The notes under the pieces: generated by a model | Seen by the model: the letters and a program-made list of their open reading frames with translations, nothing else | Databases searched by the model: none | What the model was told of the DNA's origin: nothing | Part shown: one piece after another, positions 18,170 to 27,930 of the stretch | How positions within the stretch are numbered: the first letter of the stretch is position 1 | How the letters are laid out: each line of letters starts with the position of its first letter | Program-made: the position numbers and the translations under genes | From: Geobacillus thermoleovorans | GTDB taxonomy: Bacteria; Bacillota; Bacilli; Bacillales; Anoxybacillaceae | DNA: 64,000 bases | Assembly (NCBI RefSeq): GCF_001610955.1 | Contig: NZ_CP014335.1 | Span: forward strand, 2,737,001-2,801,000 | Direction: 5' to 3'

Positions 18170-19810
18170 TTAATACACTCCAACCGCATTGAACGCCTGT
18201 TTCACCGAGTTGACTTCTTGGCTTGTCGACCCGTACAAATCAGCGGCCGCTTGCACGCAGGCGGCGCGCAGCTGGCTGAAGTTCGACGTCGGCGTCAAAT
18301 AGTAGACAAGCGCCCGGTAGAAAATTTTCCCCATTTTGTCGCGGCCAATGCCGGTGACGCTTACGCCGTAATGGACGCCGCCTTGGCTGAGCAAGTACGC
18401 CGCTTTATTGATGATGCCGCTGTTTGTATGGACGCCGCCGTTGTCTTGTGTGCCGGTGTACCGTTTGGAATAATGATCCGGATCGCCGTATTTCGCCGGA
18501 TCCGACATGGAGCGAAGCGCGTCGCCGGCAATTCCCGGCGTGTAAATGTCTTCGCCGATCTCCCAGTCCGGGTTGCGGTTGGCGTAGAACTCCACGAGCG
18601 TGCCGAAAATATCGGACATCGCTTCATTGATGGCGCCGGATTCGTTTTGGTAAACAAGCCCGGCCGTATAATCCGTCACCGCATGGGTCAGCTCATGCCC
18701 AACGACGTCAATGCCGCCGGAAAACGGCAAAAACGTCTGTCCGTCGCCATCGCCGTACACCATTTGCGAACCGTTCCAAAACGCGTTGTTGTAGCCGCGG
18801 CCGTAATGGACGGTCGAACGGATGGCGGCGTTGCTGCCGTCATAGCTCAGCCGGCCGTGCACATTTTTGTAGTAATCATACACGACACCGGCGTAATAAT
18901 GGGCGTCCACGGCCGCCGCGTCATAGCTGGCGAAAAATTGGTTGTCGACATCGGCCCATAAGCTGCCGGGCAAAACGGTGCGGTTTCGTCCGTCATACGT
19001 AAAAATGCCGCTGCCGCGCGTATTGTCTTGCAAATAGTAGTAGCCATAATACGAGGAATACGTCGTATTGATATATTTCTGATCCCCCAACACACCGCGG
19101 CCCACGCCGACCGTCGACGTGCCGGCGACCGGCTGCCCGCCGCCCGGCTTGGCCTCGTCCATTTGGTTCCATTTGTTCAACACTTTTCCGTCTGCGGCAT
19201 CGATCATGTAGATCCAGTTGCCTGGGACAGGGGTTAAAAAGCGGACATTGACTTCATAGGCGAGGCGCGGGGTCTCCCCATCCGGATAGATGACAAGCCG
19301 CGTTGGTTTTCCCTCTTCGGCCGCCGGCCGTTCTTTCGTCACCGCATCAGCCACATCTTGTTTCGCGATCATTTCCGCTTGTTGAATGGAAATGGCAGCT
19401 TCTGTTTTCAACGTTCGTTTGTCCAAATTCGGAATGAGCGTACCCGACAAAGAGGACAATTCGCCATCGTTGACATGGGCAACGAGCACGGCGCCATACA
19501 CTGGGATGCCGCGATAGCGCTGTTCAAAACGCATGACCGTATGGCCGAGTTCATCCGTTTGTTTGCCAATCAAGCTCAGCCGTTCGCGGGCTTGTCCACC
19601 AAGCTGGAACGTATTCTTCTCTTGATCAAGATAACGGTAAACCAATTCTTCCGGAGCATCCTCGCCTTTTAACAGCGAACCAGAAACGAACGACGGCGTC
19701 TTCCACTGTTCGTTCCACACCATTGACTTTTCCTTCGCCGAAGCCCCGAACGGCCAAGCCATCAATCCAAACGCCAACCCAATCGCGCCAAGCATCGCCC
19801 GTTTGTTCAT
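18170..19810 (-). CDS. nprT: Thermolysin-type neutral protease (bacillolysin) NprT
   Basis: A 546-residue secreted M4 zinc metalloprotease precursor. It has a signal peptide (1-25, ending GASA), an FTP/PepSY propeptide (about 40-227), and a mature enzyme starting near [10 protein letters not shown] (228), 319 residues long as in thermolysin-like proteases. The zinc site is HELTH (372-376) with Glu396 of GAINEAMSD, and GGVHTNSG carries the transition-state histidine. Calcium-site acidic clusters are present. The sequence is near that of known G. stearothermophilus neutral proteases. The regulator and peptide genes lie upstream on the same strand, which argues for cell-density control. Confidence 0.96.
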   Translation of the reverse strand: MNKRAMLGAIGLAFGLMAWPFGASAKEKSMVWNEQWKTPSFVSGSLLKGEDAPEELVYRYLDQEKNTFQLGGQARERLSLIGKQTDELGHTVMRFEQRYRGIPVYGAVLVAHVNDGELSSLSGTLIPNLDKRTLKTEAAISIQQAEMIAKQDVADAVTKERPAAEEGKPTRLVIYPDGETPRLAYEVNVRFLTPVPGNWIYMIDAADGKVLNKWNQMDEAKPGGGQPVAGTSTVGVGRGVLGDQKYINTTYSSYYGYYYLQDNTRGSGIFTYDGRNRTVLPGSLWADVDNQFFASYDAAAVDAHYYAGVVYDYYKNVHGRLSYDGSNAAIRSTVHYGRGYNNAFWNGSQMVYGDGDGQTFLPFSGGIDVVGHELTHAVTDYTAGLVYQNESGAINEAMSDIFGTLVEFYANRNPDWEIGEDIYTPGIAGDALRSMSDPAKYGDPDHYSKRYTGTQDNGGVHTNSGIINKAAYLLSQGGVHYGVSVTGIGRDKMGKIFYRALVYYLTPTSNFSQLRAACVQAAADLYGSTSQEVNSVKQAFNAVGVY

Positions 19811-20081
19811 TCCCTTTACCCCTTTCTTATATTTTCAAATTATTTATTCTAATAAAAATTTTATTACAATATATTTTGATTGGGTATTGGGAAAATGATC
19901 GGGCGACATGCGTCCTGATCCGGCAGCCTATTTTCCGTTTTTCCCTCTTTGCGGCTTTCCGCCTGCGACAAAACAGCCAAAGTGAAACACGACCGACAGC
20001 GAAGCTGCCAAGCGAAAAAACGATTGATCTTTTTCGCTTGAGCCGACGGATTTCCACAGAACGTGCTTCAACGGACAAAAC
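19811..20081 (-). promoter_or_regulatory. nprT upstream control region
   Basis: About 270 bases between the nprR-peptide terminator and nprT. The 70 bases next to the start are very AT-rich (TATTGT, AATAAAATTTTTATTAG) and must hold the promoter, but no clear -35/-10 pair can be fixed, as expected for an activator-dependent promoter. AAAGGGGTAAAGGG is the ribosome site. It contains the perfect palindrome described at 20009-20040. Confidence 0.6.
20009..20040. repeat. Perfect 11-bp inverted repeat upstream of nprT, candidate operator
   Basis: CAAGCGAAAAA (20009-20019) and TTTTTCGCTTG (20030-20040) are exact reverse complements separated by 10 bases. The centre-to-centre distance is 21 bases, two helical turns, which suits a dimeric activator. 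It lies about 200 bases ahead of the nprT start. Confidence 0.6.
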
Positions 20082-20139
20082 AAAAAACCGACTCATCCCC
20101 CGCTTTCGCCCCATGGCGAAAACAGGAGACGGATCGGTT
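20082..20139 (-). terminator. Terminator of the nprR-peptide operon
   Basis: On the minus strand AACCGA pairs with TCGGTT around an inner GTTTTCGCC/GGCGAAAGC stem, followed by TTTTTTG. It falls between the peptide gene and the nprT control region. Confidence 0.7.
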
Positions 20140-20187
20140 CGAAGAAGATCAACACAGACAGGCAAAGCGCCAATCCAGCCGCTTCTT

Positions 20188-20316
20188 TTATCGGGCGATC
20201 ACCGTCGGCGGCGGATGCTCATCTTTAGCCGCTTCTTTCACCCCGATGCCTTGGCCAAAGGCTGAAGCGAGGCCAAGGACGGCGAGAGCGATGATCACAA
20301 CGACCCGCTTTTTCAC
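20188..20316 (-). CDS. NprX/Phr-like secreted signalling peptide precursor
   Basis: A 42-residue product: basic KKR start, hydrophobic core VVVIIALAVLGLASAFG, then a short hydrophilic tail ending KDEHPPPTVIAR. This is the layout of RNPP-family pro-peptides (NprX, PapR, Phr), which are exported, cleaved and re-imported to act on the adjacent regulator. It starts at GTG 20316, with AAAGGAGGTGAA overlapping the end of the regulator gene 16 bases upstream, so it is coupled to it. The mature signal is expected within the last 8-10 residues; which ones is not readable from sequence. Confidence 0.8.
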   Translation of the reverse strand: MKKRVVVIIALAVLGLASAFGQGIGVKEAAKDEHPPPTVIAR

Positions 20317-20331
20317 GAGCTTCACCTCCTT

Positions 20332-21606
20332 TCAAACGCCGGTTTGCGCCCGCAAGAGAGCGCAACTTAATTGATAATATTGGGCCGCCTGCTTGTATTG
20401 GCGCCTCCGCATATAACAATCCGCCAAATATTCGGCATACAATGACGCGTCGTCATACTCCTTCTTTTTTTGGAAATAGGGAATCGCCTCCTGTTTGAGC
20501 AGCCGCTCCAACGGTTCATCTTCTTCGCTCAAAAGCAGCCGGTAAATGGAAAAATGCAAATAATACTCATAATGCTCGGACGCGCCGTTAGGGGCTTGTT
20601 CGAGCTGTTTCCACCCTTCCTCGACAGCCATCAACGCTTTGCGATAATGCTTGGCATCACAATGCACGCGCACGAGCGACAAAAGCGTGATGAGCCGGGA
20701 ATCCAGCGGAGCGGCCTCTTTATAGATCAAACTGTTCTCATAATGTTGCACCGCCTCGCGGTATTGGCGTTTGATTCCTTTCAAATGGCCGAGATTGTGT
20801 TCCACAATCCCAAGAAGCCGTCGATCATCCACCATCCTCGCCGCCTTTTGGGCCAACAGGCAATGGTCGACCGCTTTGTCGATCTCCCCGCAGCGCCGAT
20901 GGCAAATCGCCAGCAGCACATGGCATTCGGCGCTCCGCCGCAAGTCGTATTCCGCCTGGCTGAGCGCCAGCGCGCGCTCGGCGTAATGAAGGCATTGGAA
21001 CCATTTCCACAGACGGCTGCATGCAAGCGCCGACAAGTAAGCCAAATCGGCCTCCTCCTCGCTCGTTTTCCATTCTCCCTTCAACAACTCTTCTGCCTTT
21101 TGATAACAATGCAAGGCGTCGTCATATTTTTCTTGACAATAATATAAAAGCCCAAAAAACTTCCAATAATAATAGCGCATGTCATCACTCAACGACCCAT
21201 ACCAGTCCCGCACGCTTTGCGCCGCCGTTTCCGCCCCCTTTTTGTCGCCAAGAAGCAGCCAATACCGGATTCGCATCAGCTGAAAATAAATCATGGCTTC
21301 GGCATCCCCAGACTGCTCGCATCGTTCTTTGACCGTTTCATACAGTTCCCGCGCGGCAGGCACATCACGGTTCGTCATCGCCTTATACCACGACATCACC
21401 CATTCGAACCATGAAGGCATTGTTTCGTTTCCGCCCGGCCGGATGTCCAGCCGCCGAAACAGCCATTCGAGTACCTCTTGGCTCGGTATGACTTGGTTAT
21501 TCTCAATTTTCGATAAATAAGAAACCGAAATAATGCCTTCAGCCGTTTCTTCTTGGGTCAGGCCTTTCATCAAGCGGGCGAATTTCAAGCGGTCGCCGAG
21601 TTTCAA
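20332..21606 (-). CDS. nprR: NprR-type (RNPP) quorum-sensing transcriptional activator
   Basis: A 424-residue regulator with an N-terminal XRE helix-turn-helix (LKFARLMKGLTQEETAEG, then VSYLSKIENNQ, residues 8-40) and a long array of TPR-like helix pairs to the C-terminus (for example YCQEKYDDALHCYQKAEELL). It matches NprR and the activator described upstream of the G. stearothermophilus neutral protease. RNPP proteins bind short imported peptides in the TPR groove. The gene order regulator-peptide-protease on one strand supports direct activation of nprT. Confidence 0.92.
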   Translation of the reverse strand: MKLGDRLKFARLMKGLTQEETAEGIISVSYLSKIENNQVIPSQEVLEWLFRRLDIRPGGNETMPSWFEWVMSWYKAMTNRDVPAARELYETVKERCEQSGDAEAMIYFQLMRIRYWLLLGDKKGAETAAQSVRDWYGSLSDDMRYYYWKFFGLLYYCQEKYDDALHCYQKAEELLKGEWKTSEEEADLAYLSALACSRLWKWFQCLHYAERALALSQAEYDLRRSAECHVLLAICHRRCGEIDKAVDHCLLAQKAARMVDDRRLLGIVEHNLGHLKGIKRQYREAVQHYENSLIYKEAAPLDSRLITLLSLVRVHCDAKHYRKALMAVEEGWKQLEQAPNGASEHYEYYLHFSIYRLLLSEEDEPLERLLKQEAIPYFQKKKEYDDASLYAEYLADCYMRRRQYKQAAQYYQLSCALLRAQTGV

Positions 21607-21951
21607 CAGAGAGCTCCTCCTTCGAACAAGTGTCTGATTTTACCGAAAATTATATCCTTTCCTTTTTTTTCTTGCATCACACTTTGGTACTAAAACAAAA
21701 TGGAAAAAGCGCCCCAAAAAGCTGGGACGCTTTTTCGCTCCTACCCCGCAAGCGGACCGGGGAAGCGCAAGCCGCCGACGCATGAAAAGGCCCGCGGCAG
21801 CCAGCCATTCCTCTGCCTCTTGACTGAACGGGGCCGTTCGGATGGATCCATTTCCCATCCGCTGACACGTTCCGTCGTTTTGGTCTCGACAAAAACGGGA
21901 TCACTTGGATGACGGCCCGCCGCCATGCCCTGTTCTTTGAGCCGGAAGCGC
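21607..21951. other. Intergenic region between nprR and ytwF
   Basis: About 345 bases. Next to nprR there is an AT-rich stretch that should hold its promoter; the ytwF terminator lies at 21704-21735. The remainder (21740-21950) has only short open frames without ribosome sites and no family resemblance. Confidence 0.5.
21704..21735 (-). terminator. Terminator downstream of ytwF
   Basis: On the minus strand AAAAAGCGTCCC and GGGGCGCTTTTT pair around a short A/T loop and end in a T run. It is over 200 bases past the ytwF stop. Confidence 0.7.
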
Positions 21952-22266
21952 TTATCGCTTCGGCACTGTTTCGCCTTCCCACTCGAGCATGCCGCCCGTC
22001 ATGTTGCGGACGCGATAGCCAAGCTCTTGCAAGTAGCGGCAGACGTTTTCGCTCCGCCGTCCGGAGCGGCAGACGAAAATATATTCTTCGTTGCGGTCGA
22101 ATTCCTCAAGCCGATCGGGGATGTCGCCCATTTTAATATGTTTGGCGCCGGGGATCATGCCGAGGGCGACTTCCTCGTCTTCGCGCACATCGACAATGTT
22201 CAGCTTTTCCCCGCGTTCGAGTTTTTCTTTCACTTCAGCCGGCGTGATTTCCTTGATCTCTTCCAT
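21952..22266 (-). CDS. ytwF: YtwF, single-domain rhodanese
   Basis: A 104-residue rhodanese-fold protein with the active-site loop CRSGRRS (Cys66) and the N-terminal VDVREDEEVALGMIPGAKHI typical of single-domain sulfurtransferases. It probably handles sulfane sulfur in the cytosol; the partner is unknown. It follows leuS by 57 bases, which include a GC hairpin (22295-22318) without a T tail, so read-through from leuS is plausible. Confidence 0.88.
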   Translation of the reverse strand: MEEIKEITPAEVKEKLERGEKLNIVDVREDEEVALGMIPGAKHIKMGDIPDRLEEFDRNEEYIFVCRSGRRSENVCRYLQELGYRVRNMTGGMLEWEGETVPKR

Positions 22267-22323
22267 GGCAGATCGACCCCTTTCGTTGGTGGATAGGGAG
22301 CGGGCCGAAGCCCGCCCTCATCA

Positions 22324-24741
22324 TCAGTTGGCGACGATATTGACGAGCTTGCCGGGGACGGCGATCACTTTGCGCACGGTTTTGCCCTCAAGCTGCTCTT
22401 TGATTTTTTCATCGGCGAGCGCCCGCTCCTCGAGCGCTTCTTTTGGCAAGTCAACTGGCACGTGCAAGCGCGACCGCACTTTGCCGTTGATTTGCACGAC
22501 GATTTCCACGACGTCTTCCACAAGCTTCGTTTCATCATACGTCGGCCACGGTTCATAGGCGATCGTGTCCGTGTGGCCAAGCTTTTGCCACAGCTCCTCG
22601 CCGATGTGCGGGCAGACCGGCGACAAGAGCTTGACGAAGCCTTCCATGTATTCTTTTTTCATTTGCTCCGCTTTGTACGCTTCGTTGATGAACACCATAA
22701 GCTGCGAAATGGCGGTGTTAAAGCGCAAGGATTCGTAGTCTTCCGTCACTTTTTTCACCGTTTGGTGATAGATGCGCTCGAGCGTATCGTTTGCCGGTTC
22801 GTCGACAATGTTCGGGTTCAGTTCGCCATTCTCGGTGACAAAGAGCCTCCAGACGCGGTCGAGGAAGCGCCGCGCCCCGTCAAGCCCTTTCGTCGACCAA
22901 GCGATCGACGCCTCAAGCGGCCCCATGAACATTTCATACAGCCGCAAGGTGTCGGCCCCATGGCTTTCGATGATGTCGTCCGGGTTGACGACATTGCCTT
23001 TTGATTTGCTCATTTTTTCGTTGTTTTCGCCTAAAATCATCCCTTGGTTGAACAGCTTTTGGAACGGTTCTTTCGTCGGCACGATGCCAAGGTCATAGAG
23101 AAACTTATGCCAGAAGCGGGCATAAAGCAAATGCAAAACCGCGTGCTCCGCCCCGCCGATGTAAACATCGACCGGCAGCCACTTTTTCAGCTTTTCCGGA
23201 TCGGCGAGCTGCTTGTCGTTGTGCGGGTCGATGTAGCGTAAATAATACCAGCAGCTTCCAGCCCATTGCGGCATCGTGTTCGTTTCGCGCCGCCCTTTTT
23301 TCCCGGTTTTCGGGTCGACAACATTGACCCATTCTTCGATGTTGGCCAGCGGCGACTCGCCCGTTCCCGACGGACGGATTTCATCCGTTTTCGGCAACAC
23401 AAGCGGCAATTCCTCTTCCGGCACCGGCGTCATCGTGCCGTCTTCCCAATGGATGATCGGAATCGGCTCGCCCCAGTAGCGCTGGCGGCTGAACAGCCAG
23501 TCGCGCAGCCGGTACGACACTTTTTTCCGCCCTTTGCCGTGCTCCTCAAGCCAGGCGATCATTTTGTCGATCGCTTCCTGCTTGTTCAACCCGTTCAAAA
23601 ACTCGGAGTTGATATGCTCGCCATCTCCGGTGTACGGTTCTTTTTCGATATCGCCGCCGGCGACGACTTCTTTCATCGGCAAGTGGAATTTTTTCGCAAA
23701 CTCGTAGTCGCGCTCATCGTGCGCCGGCACGGCCATGATCGCTCCGGTGCCGTAGCTCATCAAGACGTAGTCAGCGATCCAAATCGGAAGCCGATCGCCG
23801 GTGACCGGGTGAATGGCGTACGCGCCGGTGAACACGCCCGTTTTTTCTTTCGCCAAATCGGTGCGCTCAAGGTCGCTTTTGCTTTGAATTTCCTTTAAGT
23901 AGGCGTCAACGGCTGGCTTTTGCTCCGGCGTCGTGATTTTTTCAACGAGCGGATGCTCCGGCGCCAAGACGGTGTACGTCGCGCCAAACAGCGTATCCGG
24001 ACGCGTCGTGAACACGGTGAATGTTTCGTCATGGCCGTGGACGGCAAACTCGATTTCCGCTCCTTCCGAACGGCCAATCCAGTTGCGCTGCATCTCTTTA
24101 ATGCTTTCCGGCCAGTCGAGCTCTTCCAAATCTTCAAGCAAGCGGTCGGCATAGGCGGTGATTTTCAGCATCCATTGCCGCATCGGCTTGCGGATGACCG
24201 GATGCCCGCCGCGCTCGCTCCGGCCGTTGATCACCTCTTCGTTCGCCAGCACCGTGCCGAGCGCCGGACACCAGTTGACCGGCACTTCATCCATGTAGGC
24301 GAGCCCTTTTTCATACAGCTTCAAGAAAATCCATTGCGTCCATTTGTAATAGTTCGGGTCGGTCGTATTGATCTCCCGGTCCCAGTCGTACGAAAAGCCA
24401 AGCGATTTGATTTGCCGGCGGAAATTTTCGATGTTTTTTTGCGTAAACTCCGCCGGGTCGTTGCCGGTATCGAGCGCATATTGCTCGGCCGGCAGCCCGA
24501 ACGCGTCCCAGCCCATCGGGTGAAGGACGTTGTACCCTTGCATCCGCTTCATGCGCGCCAAAATATCGGTCGCCGTATATCCTTCCGGATGGCCGACGTG
24601 CAAGCCGGCGCCGGATGGATACGGGAACATGTCGAGAACGTAAAACTTCGGCTTGTCATCATCATCGGGCGTGCGGAACGTTTTGTTTTTCTCCCAATAG
24701 TCCTGCCATTTTTGTTCAATTTCGCGGTGGTTGAAGCTCAT
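22324..24741 (-). CDS. leuS: Leucyl-tRNA synthetase
   Basis: An 805-residue class I synthetase. The HIGH-type motif is [12 protein letters not shown] near residues 38-49, the KMSKS loop is [10 protein letters not shown] starting at 576, and the editing (CP1) domain and C-terminal tRNA-binding extension are present. Length matches bacterial LeuRS. The start is ATG 24741 ([13 protein letters not shown]) with AGGAGGAG upstream. A T-box leader controls it, so expression should rise when tRNA-Leu is uncharged. Confidence 0.97.
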   Translation of the reverse strand: MSFNHREIEQKWQDYWEKNKTFRTPDDDDKPKFYVLDMFPYPSGAGLHVGHPEGYTATDILARMKRMQGYNVLHPMGWDAFGLPAEQYALDTGNDPAEFTQKNIENFRRQIKSLGFSYDWDREINTTDPNYYKWTQWIFLKLYEKGLAYMDEVPVNWCPALGTVLANEEVINGRSERGGHPVIRKPMRQWMLKITAYADRLLEDLEELDWPESIKEMQRNWIGRSEGAEIEFAVHGHDETFTVFTTRPDTLFGATYTVLAPEHPLVEKITTPEQKPAVDAYLKEIQSKSDLERTDLAKEKTGVFTGAYAIHPVTGDRLPIWIADYVLMSYGTGAIMAVPAHDERDYEFAKKFHLPMKEVVAGGDIEKEPYTGDGEHINSEFLNGLNKQEAIDKMIAWLEEHGKGRKKVSYRLRDWLFSRQRYWGEPIPIIHWEDGTMTPVPEEELPLVLPKTDEIRPSGTGESPLANIEEWVNVVDPKTGKKGRRETNTMPQWAGSCWYYLRYIDPHNDKQLADPEKLKKWLPVDVYIGGAEHAVLHLLYARFWHKFLYDLGIVPTKEPFQKLFNQGMILGENNEKMSKSKGNVVNPDDIIESHGADTLRLYEMFMGPLEASIAWSTKGLDGARRFLDRVWRLFVTENGELNPNIVDEPANDTLERIYHQTVKKVTEDYESLRFNTAISQLMVFINEAYKAEQMKKEYMEGFVKLLSPVCPHIGEELWQKLGHTDTIAYEPWPTYDETKLVEDVVEIVVQINGKVRSRLHVPVDLPKEALEERALADEKIKEQLEGKTVRKVIAVPGKLVNIVAN

Positions 24742-24784
24742 CGCAGCACTCCTCCTATCAAGTTCTACTTGCATCATTGACGAA

Positions 24785-25075
24785 AATATGTACAAAAAAA
24801 CCCCCCATCCCCACAGCAAAGGGACGAGAGGCGCGCTTCCCGCGGTACCACCCTTTTTGGCGCGCCAAACGGCGCACCCGCTTTCTTCCTTAACGCGGAT
24901 GGACGGCCGGCGCTGTCGATGACCGTTCACGCCGGCAACTCCGAGGCGAGTTCACGAGCCGACTTCGGTTGACTCGCACCATCCGTCAACTCTCTGCCGT
25001 CCGTCGGGCCCGCTACTGCTCCTCTTCACCGTTATTCGCCTTATTCGCACATGAATCGACCGATGAGTGGACAGA
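24785..25075 (-). ncRNA. T-box riboswitch leader of leuS
   Basis: The conserved T-box core AGGGTGGTACCGCG is at 24854-24841 on the minus strand. It is followed by the terminator stem (CCTCTCGTCCC pairing with GGGGATGGGG, then a T run, about 24830-24792). Upstream is Stem I with a distal hairpin GTTGAC/GTCAAC around GGATGGTGCGAG and, on the 3' side, GTGAACTCGCC, where CTC is a plausible leucine specifier codon. Confidence 0.92.
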
Positions 25076-25092
25076 ATGACAAATTTATTATT

Positions 25093-25121
25093 ATTTTAAA
25101 AAATTTGTCGATCAATTGCAA
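25093..25121 (-). promoter_or_regulatory. SigA-type promoter of leuS
   Basis: On the minus strand TTGCAA (25121-25116) and TAAAAT (25098-25093) are separated by exactly 17 bases, immediately upstream of the T-box leader. Confidence 0.75.
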
Positions 25122-25129
25122 GCCGAAAT

Positions 25130-26329
25130 CTATACGGAAGCCGCGGTTTTTTCATCCGCGTTCTCCGTCCGCTTCGGGAGCCGACGATCATGCAAAAGCG
25201 CGGCCAGCACCGCCAATAAGGCAAACAATGCTAACATCATGATGAGCAGTTTCATTCCAAACAGATCGGCGACCGAGCCGCCGATGACCGGTCCGATCAT
25301 CCGTCCGGCCGTGGCCGTCCCGTTGACGATTCCTTGGTAAAACCCGGCTTTCCCCGGGGGCGCCCATTCGTTCACCGCGGCCGGAATCGCCGGCCAGACG
25401 ATCATCTCGGCGATCGTGAGCACAATCATGGACGCGGCAAACTCTGCAAACGAATGCGCCCCCAACAGCATGGCAAACGAAACGGCGAAAATAAAAAAAC
25501 CGATCACGATTTGCCGCTTCAACGTCGGCATGAAGCGGCGGATGACCGCTGACAACAGCGGCTGGGCCAAGACGATCAACGCTCCGTTGATCGTCCAAAG
25601 CAAGCTGTACTGCCCGACTGGTATCCCGAGCTCGCGTGTATAGGCGGCGATCGTCGTCGACCATTGGACATAGCTCAACCAACACAGTCCATAGCCGGCG
25701 CAAAGGAGGGCAAGCGCCCAGCCCGCGGAGCGGGATGGCGCTCTTTCCGCTTCTCCGGATCGTTTCTTTCTCGGCGGCGGCAAGAGCGGAACGCGGCGCA
25801 GCCCGGCCACAACCGTAAACAAAAACGCGGCATACAACAAAAGATTGGCGAAAAAAACGAGCGAGAACGAATATGAAGCGACAAGCCCGCCAAGCGCCGA
25901 CCCGACGGCGACGCCGATGTTTTGCGCGACATACAAGGCGTTGAACGCCCGCCGCCCCCCTTCCGGCCAAATCGCCCCGGCGTACGCCGACGCCGCCGGA
26001 AAGACGACGCCGCTGCCAACGCCGACAAACGCCAAAAACACCGCATAATGCGGCCAACCGTGCCAAACGCTTAAGCCGCCGAGCGCGGCCATCGTCAACA
26101 CCGCTCCGGCCAACAAAACGCGAAACCCGCCGATCCGGTCAAACAAAAAGCCGCCGGCCAAGCTGCCGATGACGCTTCCCCCAGAGTTGAGCATGAGCAC
26201 GACACCAGCGACAGCGAGCGGCTGGCCGAGCTGTTCGTGCAAATAGATCGTGTTTAGCGGCCATAGAAACGACGCCCCTGTCACATTGAGCGCCATGCCG
26301 ACAAGCAGCCACCAAAGAGCGCGGGGCAT
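25130..26329 (-). CDS. yttB: YttB-like MFS transporter
   Basis: A 399-residue 12-segment MFS protein with the motif-A-like loop GGFLFDRIGGFRVLL between segments 2 and 3 and a matching charge pattern in the second half. The position directly upstream of leuS is that of B. subtilis yttB, annotated as a drug/metabolite exporter; the substrate is not known. It ends within the leuS promoter region (stop at 25130). Confidence 0.8.
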   Translation of the reverse strand: MPRALWWLLVGMALNVTGASFLWPLNTIYLHEQLGQPLAVAGVVLMLNSGGSVIGSLAGGFLFDRIGGFRVLLAGAVLTMAALGGLSVWHGWPHYAVFLAFVGVGSGVVFPAASAYAGAIWPEGGRRAFNALYVAQNIGVAVGSALGGLVASYSFSLVFFANLLLYAAFLFTVVAGLRRVPLLPPPRKKRSGEAERAPSRSAGWALALLCAGYGLCWLSYVQWSTTIAAYTRELGIPVGQYSLLWTINGALIVLAQPLLSAVIRRFMPTLKRQIVIGFFIFAVSFAMLLGAHSFAEFAASMIVLTIAEMIVWPAIPAAVNEWAPPGKAGFYQGIVNGTATAGRMIGPVIGGSVADLFGMKLLIMMLALFALLAVLAALLHDRRLPKRTENADEKTAASV

Positions 26330-26408
26330 CGGTCATCATCCTTTTCTGGTTTTTATTTTGAGTTACGAAATAATTGTAGGGGAAAACAGGAAAAAATGCA
26401 ATCAAAAA

Positions 26409-26433
26409 GGCGGAGCGTTCCGATGCGTCCGCC
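26409..26433 (-). terminator. Terminator downstream of the 26540-26704 small gene
   Basis: On the minus strand GGCGGA and TCCGCC pair around a 13-base loop and are followed by TTTTTGATT. Confidence 0.7.
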
Positions 26434-26539
26434 ACTTTTTTGCCAAACTAACTCCCCACGGAAACAATGGCTTTTGAAGCGGGGCTCCTGCGCGAAAAGA
26501 AGAACAAGTTGGAGCGGCTTCCGCCCCTTTGGCTTGTCG

Positions 26540-26704
26540 TCACCCGTTCCGCTGCTTGGAGCGGATCGGTTGGCCGCCCGTTTCCTCGTATTGCTTTTTC
26601 GCCAGCTTCACCGGGTCAAAGTCTTGACCAAGCTCAAGATCGTTATTGTTTTGGCCGTTGCGTGTTTTTTGTTCCGGATTCGTTTGTTTCAAGCGTCGCT
26701 TCAT
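26540..26704 (-). CDS. Small hydrophilic protein, unknown function
   Basis: A 54-residue protein: basic start MKRRLKQTNPEQKTRNG, Asn/Gln-rich middle (QNNNDLELGQDF), then DPVKLAKKQYEETGG and a basic end. AGGAGGAACACAAC gives a strong ribosome site and a terminator follows, so it looks real. It is 18 bases after ytzC. The composition recalls small acid-soluble spore proteins and similar sporulation peptides, but I cannot assign it to a family. Confidence 0.65.
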   Translation of the reverse strand: MKRRLKQTNPEQKTRNGQNNNDLELGQDFDPVKLAKKQYEETGGQPIRSKQRNG

Positions 26705-26722
26705 GTTGTGTTCCTCCTCGTT

Positions 26723-26986
26723 TCAGCGGTCAAGCAAAATCATGTCGTTTTGCAATTGCTCCAGTTGGAGCCGCATCCGATGCAGCTGCTCGCGCTGCTG
26801 GGCGTTGCAGCTTCGCGCCAAGTGCGCTAAATCGATGACCGTCTGCTCGAGCATCTGCTGGGCGTTGGTGTATTCGGTGATGTTGTAATGCTCCTGCTTT
26901 TGCGCTTCCGTATATTGCTCTTTCGCGTAGCGGATCACATCTTCACACCGCTGCAAAAATTCCTCAACGGATTGTCTTGTCGCCAT
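26723..26986 (-). CDS. ytzC: YtzC, DUF2524 family protein
   Basis: An 87-residue helical protein, MATRQSVEEFLQRCEDVI with a C-terminal REQLHRMRLQLEQLQNDM, closely matching Bacillus YtzC (DUF2524). Function unknown; the sequence predicts one long antiparallel helical hairpin. It probably forms a two-gene unit with the small gene downstream. Confidence 0.85.
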   Translation of the reverse strand: MATRQSVEEFLQRCEDVIRYAKEQYTEAQKQEHYNITEYTNAQQMLEQTVIDLAHLARSCNAQQREQLHRMRLQLEQLQNDMILLDR

Positions 26987-27271
26987 GCGCTCACCTCGTT
27001 TCGTGATATTCCCTCATGTTTACTATGCGCCGCATAGGCCGGCCGTATCACGCCAATGATTGGCAGCGGTCGATTTTCCATGAAGTTTTTGTTACAATGC
27101 CGACGTGAGGATCTTCGTTCAGCTCGATCAATGTCGGTCAGCTCAAGGTTTTCTGTCACGCCGGCGCAGAGGATGGAAAGTTTAGGGGAAAAGCGATGGC
27201 ATCCGACACTTTGGCGCAACGCCACGCCTGCCAACGTAAACGATGAAACGATCACAAGGAGGGGCCAACCG

Positions 27272-27859
27272 ATGGCTTTGATGAACATTTTGCCGTTTGC
27301 CCGCTTTTTGCTTGATCAAGCAGTCAACGAAGGCGACATCGCCGTCGACGCGACCGTCGGCAACGGGCACGACACCGTGTATTTGGCCCAACGCGTCGGG
27401 GATTTCGGCCATGTGTTCGGCTTTGACATTCAGTCTGAGGCCATCACCGCCGCTTCCGCCCGCCTCGCGAAACATGGGCTATGCGGGCGGGCGACGTTGT
27501 TCGAGCGAAGCCATAGTGAACTGCTTGAGGCGCTTCCCGCCGATGTACACGGGCGCATCGCCGGCGCGGTGTTCAACCTCGGCTATTTGCCGGGCGGCAA
27601 TAAGCAAATCGTCACCCAGCCGGAATCGACGATCGAAGCGGTCCGCCAGTTGCTTTCCGTCATGAAGCCGGGCGGCGTCATCGTTCTTGTCGTCTACCAC
27701 GGCCATCCGGAAGGAAAGCGCGAACGCGACGCGCTCCTTGATTACGTCCGCTCTCTTGATCAACGGCGCGTCCATGCCTTGAAATACGAATTCATCAATC
27801 GGCAAAACAACCCGCCGTTTTTGCTCGCGCTCGAAACCCGGGCGGATAAGGGCGCCTGA
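27272..27859 (+). CDS. mnmM: MnmM (YtqB), tRNA wobble-uridine methyltransferase
   Basis: A 195-residue class I SAM methyltransferase with motif I VDATVGNGHDT (25-35), an AVFNLGYLPGG block and a C-terminal NPPFLL. B. subtilis YtqB has been identified as MnmM, which methylates nm5s2U34 of tRNA to mnm5s2U; the short form without an oxidase domain agrees. The start at ATG 27272 follows AAGGAGGGGCC; the upstream in-frame extension lacks a ribosome site. TACAAT at about 27092 may be its -10 box. Confidence 0.87.
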   Translation: MALMNILPFARFLLDQAVNEGDIAVDATVGNGHDTVYLAQRVGDFGHVFGFDIQSEAITAASARLAKHGLCGRATLFERSHSELLEALPADVHGRIAGAVFNLGYLPGGNKQIVTQPESTIEAVRQLLSVMKPGGVIVLVVYHGHPEGKRERDALLDYVRSLDQRRVHALKYEFINRQNNPPFLLALETRADKGA

Positions 27860-27895
27860 ATCAATCGGATCCCGCCCCTTTTGCCAATACAAGCA

Positions 27896-27930
27896 AACGG
27901 CCGCCCTTATGAAAAGGACAGCCGTTTTTG
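27896..27930. terminator. Terminator between convergent mnmM and ytpB
   Basis: AACGGC (27896-27901) and GCCGTT (27921-27926) enclose an inner CCTT/AAGG stem; a T run follows on the plus strand. The ytpB stop lies inside. Confidence 0.65.

Noticed and set aside
22295..22318. Terminator between leuS and ytwF
   Set aside because: The GC hairpin is real but has no T run on either strand.
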